Origin: Linum tenue
Lineage: Eukaryota > Streptophyta > Magnoliopsida > Malpighiales > Linaceae
DNA length: 64,000 nucleotides
Reading direction: 5' to 3'
Assembly (NCBI GenBank): GCA_946122785.1
Contig: CAMGYJ010000002.1
Location: 57,189,703 to 57,253,702 of the forward strand
Part shown: in pieces, positions 10,113 through 22,899 of the stretch
Position numbering within the stretch: position 1 is the stretch's first letter
Layout: each line of letters begins with the position of its first letter
The notes under the pieces: model-generated
Databases searched by the model: none
The model's input: the letters and a program-made list of their open reading frames with translations, nothing else
What the model was told of the DNA's origin: nothing
Program-made: the position numbers and the translations under genes

Positions 10113-10569
10113 TTTTCCTCTCCTACAATAATTCGTACTTGAAATGGGCCAGAGAAAGTTATGGGTATTTATCTCAAAGCCTACATGATTTTGGGCTTAT
10201 GCGATTTTCCGAAATCTCAATGAAGGCCCAATTTTATCCAAACTAATTTGTCCACAGCGAAGCCCACAGCCACGGCGGCGGCGGTGCTGCTGCTACCAGT
10301 CCTCTTTGAGTCTTGCCATGGCAGCGGCCATTTCCAAGTTTCTTCTCCAAATTCGCCGTTAAATGAAATCCCGCGGTTAAAGTGCAAGAGCGAAAGTTGT
10401 TCCGGACGAAATGAAGCGACCGACGAGCCCTGATCTGGTCGCTCTTGAATACACCGACCTTAATCTCCTCCAGTGGTATCAAATCATCGCTCTTTTGCTT
10501 CCCTCCTCGTTCAATTTTCAAAAGCAGCAGCGAAAAGTTAGTAACATAACATCGAATCTTTTTTCAATT
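10113..10569. other. Intergenic, with a short gene-like trace
   Basis: A GC-richer patch at 10255-10520 contains a plus-strand ATG (10318, MAAAISKFLLQIRR) that stops after 14 codons, and an overlapping minus-strand 92-codon frame. Neither shows a recognisable domain. It may be a remnant 5' end of a gene. Confidence 0.3.
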
Positions 10570-11192
10570 TGCAAGAGGTGAGTCATGTAAGAATCCGGCG
10601 ACATTACCCGTTGCAAATTACAACTCGATCCGTTGACCCGACTCGAACCTGCCCGAAAAATTGAAATTTTTATAGCCCGAAATTCGAAAGATCCGAATCC
10701 GATAATCCGTGATTTTTTGGGTCGGGTTGGGTGGGTTAGCAGGTCGACCCGTTGCATTTCATATGTAACTCACAAAATGCTAAAATCACTTATAAATTGG
10801 TGAGATGTTTAGAAAATTTCACATGGATATGAAAGACATGTTTGTAATTTAAGGATAATCAAATATCGAGTGTTTCTTGTAGTGGTATTACTCTTGTGAT
10901 TGTTTTTTGACGATTTGTGCAATTAGTATTTCATTTCATTAGCATGGGAAGATTTGAGAATATGTTAATTGACATGTGTTAGTTAAACTATTGTCATGCA
11001 TATGTGAAAATTTGTGTTCTTTAAAAAAATTTGAATCATGAGAGATACTGTTTCTGAGAGTGCTCATAACCCGAAACGACCTGTAACCTGACCCGAAACC
11101 GAATGGGTTGGTCAACTTTTAACCCGAAATAAGCCAACATGACCCGACCCGTAATCTAAAACTGCAACTCAAAATTACCCGACCCGATTGCC
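10570..11192. mobile_element. Probable non-autonomous hAT-like element
   Basis: Both ends are dense in CCGACCC/GGGTCGGGT motifs (about 10608-10750 and 11060-11190), and the right end reads ACCCGATTGCCAAGTCTA. Plant hAT derivatives commonly carry TAGACTTGGCAA ends with GGGTCGGGT subterminal repeats. The left end and an 8-base duplication could not be identified, so boundaries are approximate. The interior is AT-rich without genes. Confidence 0.4.
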
Positions 11193-11238
11193 AAGTCTAG
11201 GCAACATGTAAACCCTTTGAGCTCATCTTTCTCTCTAA

Positions 11239-11597
11239 GGGGTCGTTTGCTTCAAGGATTTTATAACGAGGATTTTGTCATGGATTTGCTAATTAAAAAC
11301 CTTGGGATTTATTAGAGATTTTGGGCATTATGGATTTGAGAAAATCCTTTGTTTGTTAAGCTATTTTTGTCATGGATTTGATGGTTTTTCAGTTTGTCTC
11401 CAAATCTCAGGGTATGAGGTGAGATTTATAAAACCGTGGGGCCCATGGATTTGGAGGGAAAAAAACCCAAATCCGTGGGGCCCACAGATTTATCTAAACA
11501 TTTTTTGATAAAGCAAACAACGGATTGTGTGTAAATCCATGATGGTTGGTTTTTTTGTACCAAATCCATGATGCAAATCCTTGAAGCAAACGACCCC
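11239..11597. mobile_element. Tourist-like MITE (PIF/Harbinger type), copy 1
   Basis: Terminal inverted repeats GGGGTCGTTTGCTTCAAGGA at both ends are flanked by a TAA target-site duplication (11236-11238 and 11598-11600). Three-base TWA sites are typical of PIF/Harbinger MITEs. The interior carries many ATGGATTTG/CAAATCC motifs. A related copy lies at 54420-54770. Confidence 0.85.
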
Positions 11598-12005
11598 TAA
11601 GTTCGTTTCATTTTAGACAAAATATGCTAGGCGCCAACTCCCGCGCCTGACTTTAAGGAAGTTTTGCTCGATCGATAGCATGATATTTTACTATCCAACC
11701 CAATTAAAGTGGCTCTCAGACATTTCAGATTTGCAAACGTTGTTGTGTCTTTTAGACACTTGTTTGTTCTTATTCTGGGCCTTTAACACCAGTTTCAATC
11801 TTGGTAAGCATTACTTCTTGCTCCACCATGGTAATGTCTGGTGGGGCAAAATTCAAAGGTTTATCTATAAAGTTACATGTGAAGTGTCCAAATCCTCATT
11901 TCAAGAAGAGGCATCACAAGAGATGAGTTGTGCAACAGCCATTAGTCCTTGATAGTTTAGTCCCTCGGGTGTTTTTTTTTTTTAGATAAGGGTTAGTCCC
12001 TCGGG
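11598..12005. other. Intergenic, no gene seen
   Basis: It contains a 90-codon frame (11680-11952) without recognisable features. A 15-base phrase AGTCCCTCGGGTGTT occurs twice around 11959-11973 and 11995-12009, the second ending inside the TRIM. Confidence 0.4.
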
Positions 12006-12300
12006 TGTTAATAAATGGAATGTGATACACAATTGAACTTGTCCCAATAATTTGAGTTATTGGTATCAACTGATTCTTGACATGATATCAGAGCCTTCTG
12101 TCACCGAAAGGTCTCCTATTCGAATCCCGATGCCCCTATCTATTTATGTTAAGCACATAGTGTCTGAACCTGTGCCTGTGCACACTCCAAGCATACCTGA
12201 GTGGCTTGAGTTTGAAGGGATGTGTTAATAAATGACTATATGATTCACAATTGAACTTCTCCCAACAACTCGAGTTATTGAGATCAACTGGTTCGTAACA
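12006..12300 (+). mobile_element. TRIM: miniature LTR retrotransposon
   Basis: Two ~77-base direct repeats (12006-12082 and 12223-12300) begin TGTTAATAAATG and end (T/G)ACA, the LTR-type TG...CA. Directly after the first comes TGATATCAGAGCC (12083-12095), one mismatch from the TGGTATCAGAGC primer-binding site complementary to initiator tRNA-Met. Directly before the second is a purine-rich GTTTGAAGGGATG (12210-12222). The 140-base interior has no gag or pol. No matching 5-base target-site duplication is seen, so the copy is old or rearranged. Confidence 0.75.
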
Positions 12301-14169
12301 AAGTGAATATGCATAGTAGGACGGATGTTCAATATAGTCGTTTGTTTCCGGTGATTTTCCCCGTAACTCACAGTTAAAAAGTTTGCTTGCAATTCACAAA
12401 GTGACGTAAAGTGACAAAAATTACTAACTATGGAAACAAACTAATCCCAGCAAAACTGCAAAATGCATCTTTTACCAAGCTCAGTCGAGTGTTCGACTCA
12501 AAGTACTCTCAGATTAGAATTGCAATCAATACTTGGTGAGCACATGGTTCTCTAAGATCAGGTTTCAAAATTTAAACTCAGATGGAAGAGTTTAATGTAT
12601 TTTATTATTGGATTATATTCATGTCTCGTGTTAGTTCTTGTCCTGCTAAGGTGTCCACCACGATAAGGGAAACTAATTTCATGTACTAGTTTGTTGACTT
12701 TTCTTGGACAAGAAATTGTTGTTGGACCACAGGTACGGATGAAAGCTACACCAAGATTGAAGCCCACCTGTGCCCTGTATTAATTGTTTGGACGAACTGG
12801 ACATCCCATGACCCAACTGGATTGGATCCTCTAGCATGTAATTTTGACCTCTTGCTTGATCAAAAACTTGGATTCTTAGGATTTCCCTCATCGAGTACCA
12901 TAAAAGGTATGAATGATATCGAAGTTCTGTTCAAAAAACCTCGCCCTAGAACTTGTATAGATTTTCAAACTGTTGAGTGTTGTTGGTCCAAGAAAATAAT
13001 CGATCTTATTTTCACAAACCGACGAGGATCCGACTCATTTAGGAAGATGGGTTGGGTTGCTAAGTCCACCTCAAAGAACAAAATATGATTATTTATGTAT
13101 TTGTACTTTTTTATATGAACTTGCACTAATCGTGGACTTGCTCAAAATGGAATTTTCCCGGCTGAAGGAGTCCTTCGGCGATTCGATGAGGCTTGCGAGA
13201 AGGGACCGCGGTGGGGGGAATTGGTTTTGCCGGTTTTCTCCAAATGAGATGCTTTTGTTTGACCTTGTGAAATATTACTCAGGTATTACCAACCCATTTA
13301 TGATGGAAATTTTGGTGTGAAGAGATGCGCTCGATTGGTGTCCAATGCATGTTTCCCAATGCCCATGGATCAAGGGGGAGCGATAATGGAAGAAGTCTGA
13401 GTGGTAGCTTCGGCGTTATTCAATTTTTCTTGTAATTTTACTCTTTGCATCATGTGCACTATTTGTCAACTGTCGTGTTTGGTTGTTTGGTAGAGTTTTG
13501 TGTACTTTTGTTCATTTCAAATTTCCTACAATGAGAGTGAAAGTAGGAATGACATTTTTGTCTTTACAATAAAATATTTATTTCATATGAAAAATATCAA
13601 TATCAGAATTTGAACCGACGTCTCTTCATACACAGACAACAATCATAACCAATTACACCTAAATGAATTTGATGTATCTTTTTTAATACAAAACATACAC
13701 GATGTTGAACTCCGGAAAGCGGAGGACTTTTCCATCATGATTAACAAGCTCACTAAGACTATTGTATGTATTTTTATGGTGCTTAATACTTCAATTTACA
13801 TAGTAGAGTTTCATGTAATTTTATCCATTTTACAATTCAGCTCTCTCCTTAATTTTCGCTAAGGTAAATTGGTAATTGGCTAACATGGAAGAAACTATTT
13901 CTTTTACTGCGTGTTATGTCATTGCATTTTTCAATTTCAATAGTTTACGCCCTTTCACTTCCCAGTACAAGGGTACATGTGAAAATCAATCTTCCGGATT
14001 CTCTTGACACGACAGTATTATTCTTGGGGATTTAAGCTGGGCAAACAGAAGATTTCAACTCTGATGTCAATCCATGGCGAATAGAATGGAGTTCAATCAA
14101 GTAGTTATGAATTTGAATTTGGAGTAGAAGAGTTGTGATTGAGTTTGGGAATGAAGTGGTGAGGGGAAG
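12301..14169. other. Intergenic, no gene supported
   Basis: AT-rich sequence with only short frames (for example 12558-12767 minus and 13057-13320 plus). None shows a recognisable domain, and I see no clear repeat. Confidence 0.4.
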
Positions 14170-14660
14170 AAATTGTGTTTGAATTTGGTAGCAAGTAAAG
14201 TTCAACTGCAGCAGGTGAAGGCAGAGAACAGGGAGTTGGTGAGGGTAGTGATCAAATTGAGGAGGGAATTGAAAGACATGGAAGCAAAACTGGAGCAGTT
14301 GAAGAGAGAGAAGTGAGAGATGATGAGGATATTAATGAAAATGGAGAAGCTATTGAAGGGCATGGAAGTGGACTGAAGCAGGTGAAGGAAAACAAGGGGG
14401 AGATGAGCATATTGATGGAATCGGAGATGAGTGTTGGTTTTAGCGAGCTTATTACAACTGCCCCTGAGTAAGATGAGTTGGCAAAACACAAGAAGAGGAT
14501 TGATGAGTTGAAGAGCGAGCTGAGAAGAACCCCAACTGAATGAGAAATTTAGGGCCATAGAGAGAACGTATATCAAAGTATCAAAAAATGAGTTGCAGAA
14601 GGAGGATTAGAAAGTGACTGTTTGGTTGAAATACATGCCTCTTGAGGTCGAAGATAGACT
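14170..14660 (+). pseudogene. Possible broken coiled-coil coding sequence
   Basis: From about 14170 the plus strand reads through 14313 as a heptad-like run rich in Lys, Glu, Leu and Gln (for example VQLQQVKAENRELVR), then hits TGA at 14314. Similar Lys/Glu/Met-rich stretches continue in other frames to about 14560. This resembles a decayed coiled-coil gene, but biased purine-rich DNA alone can mimic it. Family unknown. Confidence 0.25.
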
Positions 14661-17548
14661 GGATAAAAATTTAGAGAGTGGTGGCTATTGGGTCTTTAGG
14701 TTTATGATTTTTGCAGCTACCATAACCTATTTCTATCTTAAAACGAGGAATCATTGATTGATTTACTAAAGTAGGTCGATTCTTTATTCAACCTATTCAC
14801 TCTATTATGAGTCTCTAATTTTGTGCTCTCAAGTTTTGATGGTCCTTTGTTAGCTGAGTTATTAGTATATAGTTGGCTTGAACCAACAACTCTTCATTTC
14901 TTCTTTATTAATGACATATTGTTCCTAAAAAAAGAGCATTAAACCCTTTATGTAAAATTGTGATGCTTCAGTTGAGTTTCAAATTATACATGGGTCGTGT
15001 GGTAATTCTAGTGAGCTTTTATACTCTAGATTTCTTGACAATCAACTAACCAATAGCATTTTAATGGGGCCTAATTATCATTATAAAAATGGGACCAATT
15101 GTACATTTTTATATTTTATATTCTTAAATGATGATGGTATTTCTCTGAGTGTTTGACCTATATATTATTTCTTTACGTATCATCTCGATAGAAGGATTGT
15201 CAATAAATTAAACGGGTTGATAATTAAGTAATTCTTCCCTAAATTTAACCATTAGATTTATAAACTTGGATCCAAGGGCTAAGATGAGCTTTGTCATTTG
15301 ACTAAGCACCCCCTTAGTCATGGGATCTCCTCCCAAAAGATTGGATGCCGATTTAGCTTCGGCTTTGAAACTGTTATCAAATAATTAACCATCACAAAAT
15401 CTGTGAAACCTTGTTTTGTTCATTGTCTGCGTTCTAGAATAAATTTGACAGATGAGTGTTGGTTGTCACTCTGACGCAAAAAAACCATCGCTTAAAACAC
15501 GGTTTAGGATAGTGTTCCACCGGCATCAAGCTTTTACCAATTCAGAACCGGCAAAGCGCAATAGGACGGACACAATTTTAACCAAATCGACTCAACTTAA
15601 ACAAATAATGATAATAACAATATATCAACAAGCATCTCTTCCTCCTTTTACACCTTCTACCTCTCCCAAACCCTCATCTACCCAAACCACCAACCTTCTA
15701 CATTGATCCATCCAATCATACTGTGACGTCATCTTATAGACCGAATCGTCACAACCCTCACTAACAAAAAGGGATTGCATTGTCGAAACACCCATACTCC
15801 TCCTTTCAAGTCCTCATAAACCTCGTTACTTTTGAAGTATTCATGTCTGCTTTGCCCGGGACCTGCATTCAAGAAACGATAGATTCCACCTCATTCAAAG
15901 CCACATATGAAGAGATTGATGAAGGTTTTCACCATTTTACATGTCAGTAGCTCGAGATCAATGTAGTAAAAACACGTCTTAAACACAAAAACTGACATTT
16001 TTACGTTTCAGACTAGGCAAAACGCTTCAGTTTCTACATAAAACGTGTTGTGTGCAAAAAATGTTAAAAAAATCATTTAAAAATTGATCAAAGCAATCAA
16101 AATCGTGTTTTCGTACGTTTCTAGTTGAAGAAGTTTCCATCAATTTCACAACCTCTCTGTCCAGTATTGTCTCCCGAAAAACCATTGATCAGATCATGGA
16201 TCCCTACAGTGCAATCGACCCACAAAGAGTCTTGAACATGTACTTAAAGTTTGAGAACGATCCAATGGTTGGTTTCTCCAGAATCCTCCTCGAAACGAAC
16301 TGCCCAGCTACAGGAGAACAACGTTACACTCCCACCCTGTTTGACGAGTAGAATTTCTCCACAAACCATAAATCATAAGAACAATCCAAATGGTAGGATC
16401 GAATCAAAGAAAGCTTGGAACCGGTCCTCCAAATTTGAGGACGATCCAACGGTTGTTGTTTTTGGAATATCCTCTTGAACTCATTGCATTGCTGCAAAAC
16501 GAAAATTCTGCATATCCTCTATTCCTCTCTTTATTTTCTTCTTCTTTCCTTCTCAATTCCCAGCTGTAATTCCTCCTACAAAATTCTGCATATCCTCTTG
16601 AACTCATTACCTTGATGCAAGCATTGCATATGACATGTTCAATAGGATCGAGGATGTTACACCACAGATTCATTAAGTGATTACTTTATTATTTGATGTG
16701 CAACTTAAGTGATTCATATTTACTGATGATATGATTTCTCCAATTCAATGGATGAAGAACCTCATAATAAAGAACCCTCAGTAATCCTGTTTAATTTGAT
16801 ATCCAAAATGAAACAAAACTATAGATAATGAGGTGTAGTTGTTAATTGTTTATACGTTTTTATGAACGAAGTAGCCTCATTATTTTCTTATTGCATTGTT
16901 GGTTTAGCTGTATGTTTGCTCCACTATTAAATGTTTGTCAAATTAGATTATATGCATGAGTAGTGACATTTTTAAACGAGACAGCTAGTTTGTTGAAGAT
17001 TAATCAGATTATACACAAAAATTTACGCTTTTACGGTTTACATTTTTTGCTCATTAGAAATGTGCATTTGACTACATTGCTCGAGATATCGCAAAAAGAC
17101 TGGTCTACGATCAATAAGTGCAATAAACCTATCAATTAAATATAATTTATTACTAAATTTAAACCCTAAACATAGTTTATTTCTAATTCTATAATTAATA
17201 TGCACAATGAAATAATTATTATAATTAAACATAATTTATTTATATATTTTCACCTAAAAACCACTAGGCCGGAAAATATGGGTTGCCGAAACCAGGTCGA
17301 GCCACGAAATTCCAGTGGCCAAAACCTGATCGGTCGAGGATTGTTGGAGGCTCTTCTTAGTACCATTTGTGGGATTCTTCGACTGACCTAGTCATGTTTC
17401 GGCCGCTCGATTCTTTCGAGTCGGCCAGGTTCCACCTAGCGAAATTTATGGCCCTTTTCTGATTTCATCATCCCAGATTCCCTGGCCCAATAGTTTTTTC
17501 ATAGCCTATCCTTGTTTGAAAAATCACTTTATGTCTATATATATATAT
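14661..17548. other. Intergenic, no gene supported
   Basis: AT-rich sequence with short frames. Around 16190-16480 a phrase like TTTGAGNACGATCCAA(T/C)GGTTG occurs twice (16250 and 16433), and TCTGCATATCCTCT with TCTTGAACTCATT recurs at 16475-16610, suggesting small local duplications. No recognisable gene. Confidence 0.4.
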
Positions 17549-17923
17549 GGTTCAGGCTAGCGTACGCCCCATTGAGTTTTGCTATATAGATCATGAATTA
17601 ATCGGAGTTTGGGGCATGATACTATACCCTAACCTCTAATGGGTGAACCCCAGTCCCTAATTTTCTAACCCAAACCATGAGGTTCGTTTAATCTTAAAAT
17701 GAAAACCAATGAAAATTTCGACGAATCAGAATCGTTGATTTTCATTTTTAAGATTAAACGAATCTCATGCTTTGGGTTAGTGAATTGGGGACTGGAATTC
17801 ACCCATTAGGGGTTAGGGTATAGTATCATGTCTCAAACTCCGATTAATTCTTTGTCTAAATAGCAAAACTCAATGGAGCGTACGGTAGGCTAGCGTACGC
17901 CCGGACGTACGCTAGCCTTTGCC
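17549..17923. mobile_element. Palindromic MITE in a (TA)n microsatellite
   Basis: Inverted arms start GGTTCAGGCTAGCGTACG on the left and GGCAAAGGCTAGCGTACG on the right (reverse strand), and pair over nearly the full length around a centre near 17720. Both flanks are (TA)n runs, like elements that target TA microsatellites. The right arm end carries an extra GGACGTACGCTAGCC palindromic piece. No coding sequence. Confidence 0.7.
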
Positions 17924-17964
17924 ATATATATATATTCTACTGTACCCACGATGAAAGTTGGGGT

Positions 17965-18315
17965 ACCGCATATCTTGAGTAAGAAAACGCTATCCAGAAC
18001 TTGAAGTGACTCATCTTTCGGACATGATACTATACTCTAACAATTAAAGATCAAAATCTAAGTCTTAATTCTCTAAATCTAATACCCCAAGATCAATTTA
18101 ATATAAACAATAATCGACGATTATGATTCGTCCAAATATAGGCAAAAAAATCAATGCACCATCTTAGGGTTTATAGTTTATGATTTAGATAATTAGGACC
18201 TAGGGTTCACTCATTAAAGGTAAGGGTATAGTACTATAGTATCATGCCCAAAAATCCTGCTAATTCGAGGTCTAGATAGCGTTTTCATACTCAAGGTATG
18301 CAGTACCCCGGATTT
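17965..18315. mobile_element. Related palindromic element
   Basis: Arms pair from GTACCGCATATCTTGAGTA (left) to its partner ending CAAGGTATGCAGTAC (right). The inner part shares ACATGATACTATACTCTAAC-type sequence with the element at 17549-17923, so the two appear to be diverged relatives side by side. Ends and duplication are not clear. Confidence 0.5.
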
Positions 18316-18698
18316 AGTTGGTGAAAACTAATGAGGCCTTAGGAGGGCAGATGACAAAAATAAGACAACTTTCGGCTTCTCTGAATAGTTTTTCGCGTAA
18401 ATTAGTTTTTATTATTTTTTTAAGTTGGATATGTGTTATAAGTTGTGAGAAAATCCTTCTCCAAAGTCGTATTTTAATGAAATTTAGTTAGAAATATAAT
18501 TATAAAGTTGGCGTCAAATAGTATAAGATTGGCATCAAATAGTATGACTCTTGTATTAACAACAGTGAGTTGGTGAAGTTTCAGCACGACTTAGTCTCAA
18601 TTAAAAATCTTTTGATTAGTTGATTTCTTGCATATCCTTCAATTCATTTCATTTATGTGAAGCTTACCCATTAAAGAACCCATTAAATAATCATTGCC
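18316..18698. other. Intergenic lead-in to the tandem array
   Basis: AT-rich. A 19-base phrase of the form TTGGC(G/A)TCAAATAGTAT is repeated near 18508 and 18530. No gene is seen. Confidence 0.35.
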
Positions 18699-21600
18699 AA
18701 GATATTATTTTGAAATTCCAATTCCTCTTTGACACTGCATTTTTTATTGTTACTCTGTTTCAGCCGAACATATATGATACCAACCGGCACATCTAAACTA
18801 TTTTTTCACACGTAGAAGTTTTTTATTCTCTACACAGTACATTTGGATCAGCTGATTATTTAGGCTTAAAACGACTCATTCAACTCACGTGCACCTCTAG
18901 ATAGATGAGTTGAAAAGTGAAATATTATAGGGTGTGGAGGTTTCAGCCACCTAATTGTGATAAATTAGATAAGGATTTTGCATAATTGTGGTGGTATTCT
19001 TTGTTCGTTATTTTTGTGTGAATGAGAATCAAGAGAAGTGAGATCTTAGCTCATTTGTACCATATGAGTTAAATGTGGGGATGGAAGTTGGGTATTTAAA
19101 TAGAAAAGTCCACTACGACTAGTCAAAAGGAGCATAAGTAGATGGTCTTTCATGTTGTCGTTGTCGCTCGCTCATCTTTGGCTTTAGCTTCGGTTTCAGT
19201 CACTTTAAGATTGATAAAATGTTATAAGTATACTAAATGTATTGGTTTCTTACCCAATTAGCATTGCTTGGATCAACAACCATCTGCTAACCAAACCAAG
19301 GCATTGTTTGGATGACTCGGGTCCAACTGTCACCCACTGCCAAATCAAATAAGTTGTCTGGTCAGCAAACTCCCATCCCTTAAGTTCGAAATCGTTCACA
19401 GTTTTGTGCACTGATCTTTCCATCAACTCTCTACCAAAAATAATTTTTTTTTGTTTCTTTTCTACTCTTTCAAAAGTATTTAAAATACTCTTTTTTTGTT
19501 GCTTTTCTTCTCTTTAAAGATATTATATTGAAATTCGAATTCCTCTCTGAGACTGCATTGTTTAATGTTACTTTGTTTTAGCCGAACATATATGATACTA
19601 ATCAGCCCATCCAAACTATGTTTTTACAAGCTGAATTTTATTTTTTTATGACTGCATCTAAGTTTTTTATTCTCTACATGGTACATTTGGATCAGCTGAT
19701 TATTAAGGCCTAAAACGACCCATTCAACTCACGTGCACCCCTAGATAGATGAGCTTAAAAGTGAAATAGCATAGGGTGTGGAGGTTTCAGCCACCTAAGT
19801 GTGATAAATTAGATAAGGATTTTGTAGAATTGTTGTGGTATTCTTTGTTGGTTATTTTCATGTGAATGAGAATCAAGAGAAGTGAGATCTGAGCTCATTT
19901 GTACCATATGAATGAAATGTGAGGATGGAAGTTGGGTATTTAAGAAGAGAAGCCCACTAAGACTAGTCAAAAGGAGCATAAGCAGATGGACCCTCATGTT
20001 GTCGTTGTCGTTGTCGCTCGCTCATCTTCGGCTTTGGATTTGGTTTCATTCATTTTAAGATTGATAAAATGTTATTAGTATACTAAATTTATTGGTTTCT
20101 TGCCCAATTAGCATTGCTTGGATCAACAACCATCTGCTAACCAAACCAAGGCATTATTTGGATGGCTCGGGTCTAACTGTCACCCACTGCCAAACCAAAT
20201 AAGTTGTCCGGTCAGCAAACTGTCATCCCTTAAGTTCGAAATCGTTCACAGTTTTGTGCTGTGATCTTTCCATCAACTCTCTACCAAAAATACTTTTTTT
20301 GTTTCTTTTCTTCTCTTCCAAAAGTATTTAAAATACTCTTTTTGTAGCTTTTCTTCTCTTTAAAGATATTATTTTGAAATTCGAATTCCACTCCGAGACT
20401 GCATTTTTTAATGTTACTTTGTTTTCGCCGAACATATATGATACCAATCGGCCCATCCAAACTATGTTTTCACAAGTAGAATTTTTTTTTATGATTGCAT
20501 CTATGTTTTTTATTTTCTACATGGTACATTTGGATAAGCTGATTATTAAGGCTTAAAACGCCCCATTCAACTCACGTGCACCCCTTATATAGATGAGCTG
20601 AAAAGTGAAATATCATAGGGTGTGGAGGTTTCAGCCACCTAAGGGTGATAAATTAGATAAGGATTTTGTAGAATTGTTGTGGTATTCTTTGTTGGTTAAT
20701 TTTGTGTGAATGAGAATCAAGAGAAGTGAGATATGAGCTCATTTGTACATATGAGTGAAATGTGGGGATGGGAGTTGGGTATTTAAGAAGAGAAGCCCAC
20801 TAAGACTAGTCAAAAGGAGCATAAGCAGATGGACGCGCATGTTGTCGTTGTCGCTCGCTCATCTTCGACTCTAGCTTCGGTTTGAGTCATTCTAAGATTG
20901 ATAAAATGTTATTAGTATACTAAATGTATTGTTTTTTTTTTACTCAATTAGCATTGCTTGGATCAACAACCATCTGCTAATCAAACCAAGGCATTGTTTG
21001 GATGACTCGGGTCCAACTGTCACCCACTGCCAAACCAAATAAGTTGTTTGGTCAGCAAACTCCCATCCCTTAAGTTCGAAATCGTTCACAGTTTTGTGCA
21101 CTGATCTTTCCATCAACTCTCTACCAAAAATAATTTTTTTTGTTTCTTTTCTACTCTTCCAAAAGTATTTAAAATACTCTTTATTTGTTGCTTTTCTTCT
21201 CTTTAAAGATATTATTTTGAAATTCGAATTCCACTCCGAGACTGCATTGTTTAATGTTACTTTGTTTTAGCCGAACATATATGATACTAATCGGCCCATC
21301 CAAACTATGTTTTCACAAGTAGAATTTTTTTTTATGATTGCATCTATGTTTTTTATTTTCTACATGGTACATTTGGATAAGCTGATTATTAAGGCTTAAA
21401 ACGCCCCATTCAACTCACGTGCACCCCTTATATAGATGAGCTGAAAAGTGAAATATCATAGGGTGTGGAGGTTTCAGCCACCTAAGGGTGATAAATTAGA
21501 TAAGGATTTTGTAGAATTGTTGTGGTATTCTTTGTTGGTTAATTTTGTGTGAATGAGAATCAAGAGAAGTGAGATATGAGCTCATTTGTACATATGAGTG

Positions 21601-22899
21601 AAATGTGGGGATGGGAGTTGGGTATTTAAGAAGAGAAGCCCACTAAGACTAGTCAAAAGGAGCATAAGCAGATGGACGCGCATGTTGTCGTTGTCGCTCG
21701 CTCATCTTCGACTCTAGCTTCGGTTTGAGTCATTCTAAGATTGATAAAATGTTATTAGTATACTAAATGTATTGTTTTTTTTTTTTACTCAATTAGCATT
21801 GCTTGGATCAACAACCATCTGCTAATCAAACCAAGGCATTGTTTGGATGACTTGGGTCCAACTGTCACCCACTGCCAAACCAAATAAGTTGTTTGGTCAG
21901 CAAACTCCCATCCCTTAAGTTCGAAATCGTTCACAGTTTTGTGCACTGATCTTTCCATCAACTCTCTACCAAAAATAATTTTTTTTGTTTCTTTTCTACT
22001 CTTCCAAAAGTATTTAAAATACTCTTTATTTGTTGCTTTTCTTCTCTTTAAAGATATTATATTGAAATTCGAATTACTATCCGAGACTGCATTGTTTAAT
22101 GTTACTTTGTTTTAGCCGAACATATATGATACTAATCGGCCCATCCAAACTATGTTTTTACAAGCTGAATTTTATTTTTTTATGATTGCATCTTAGTTTT
22201 TTATTCTCTACATGGTACATTTGGATCAGCTGATTATTAAGGCCTAAAACGACCCATTCAACTCACGTGCACCCCTAGATAGATGAGCTTAAAAGTGAAA
22301 TAGCATAGGGTGTGGAGGTTTCAGCTACCTAAGTGTGATAAATTAGATAAGGATTTTGTAGAATTGTTGTGGTATTCTTTGTTGGTTATTTTCATGTGAA
22401 TGTGAATGAGAATCAAGAGAAGTGAGATCTGAGCTCATTTGTACCATATGAGTGAAATGTGGGGATGGAAGTTGGGTATTTAAGAAGAGAAGCCCACCAA
22501 GACTAGTCAAAAGGAGCATAAGCAGATGGACCCTCATGTTGTCGTTGTCGCTCGCTCATCTTCGGCTCTGGCTTCGGTTTCATTCATTTTAAGATTGATA
22601 AAATGTTAATAGTATACTAAATGTATTGGTTTCTTACCCAATTAGCATTTGCTTGGATCAACAACCATCTGCTAACCAAACCAATGCATTATTTGGATGG
22701 CTCGAGTCCAACCGTCACCCACTGCCAAACCAAATAAGTTGTCCGGTCAGCAAACTGCCATCACTTAAGTTCGAAATCGTTCACAGTTTTGTGCAGTGAT
22801 CTTTCCGTCAACTCTCTACCAAAAATACTTTTTTTTTGTTTCATTTCTTCTCTTCCAAAAGTATTTAAAATACTCTTTTTTGTTGCTTTTCTTCTCTTC
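18699..22899. repeat. Five tandem copies of an ~840 bp unit
   Basis: Units begin at about 18699, 19516, 20362, 21205 and 22050 with AAGATATTATNTTGAAATTC, and are about 817, 846, 843, 845 and 850 bases long. Every copy contains GGGTGTGGAGGTTTCAGC, AGCATTGCTTGGATCAACA (or a one-base variant) and CGAAATCGTTCACAGTTTTG. Copies 3 and 4 are nearly identical over most of their length (both carry CACGTGCACCCCTTATATAG). Copies 2 and 5 share variants such as GGCCTAAAACGACCC. Copy 1 is the most diverged. Short minus-strand frames at 19809-19997 and 22343-22537 recur because the unit recurs. No conserved long gene is present in the unit. Confidence 0.9.
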
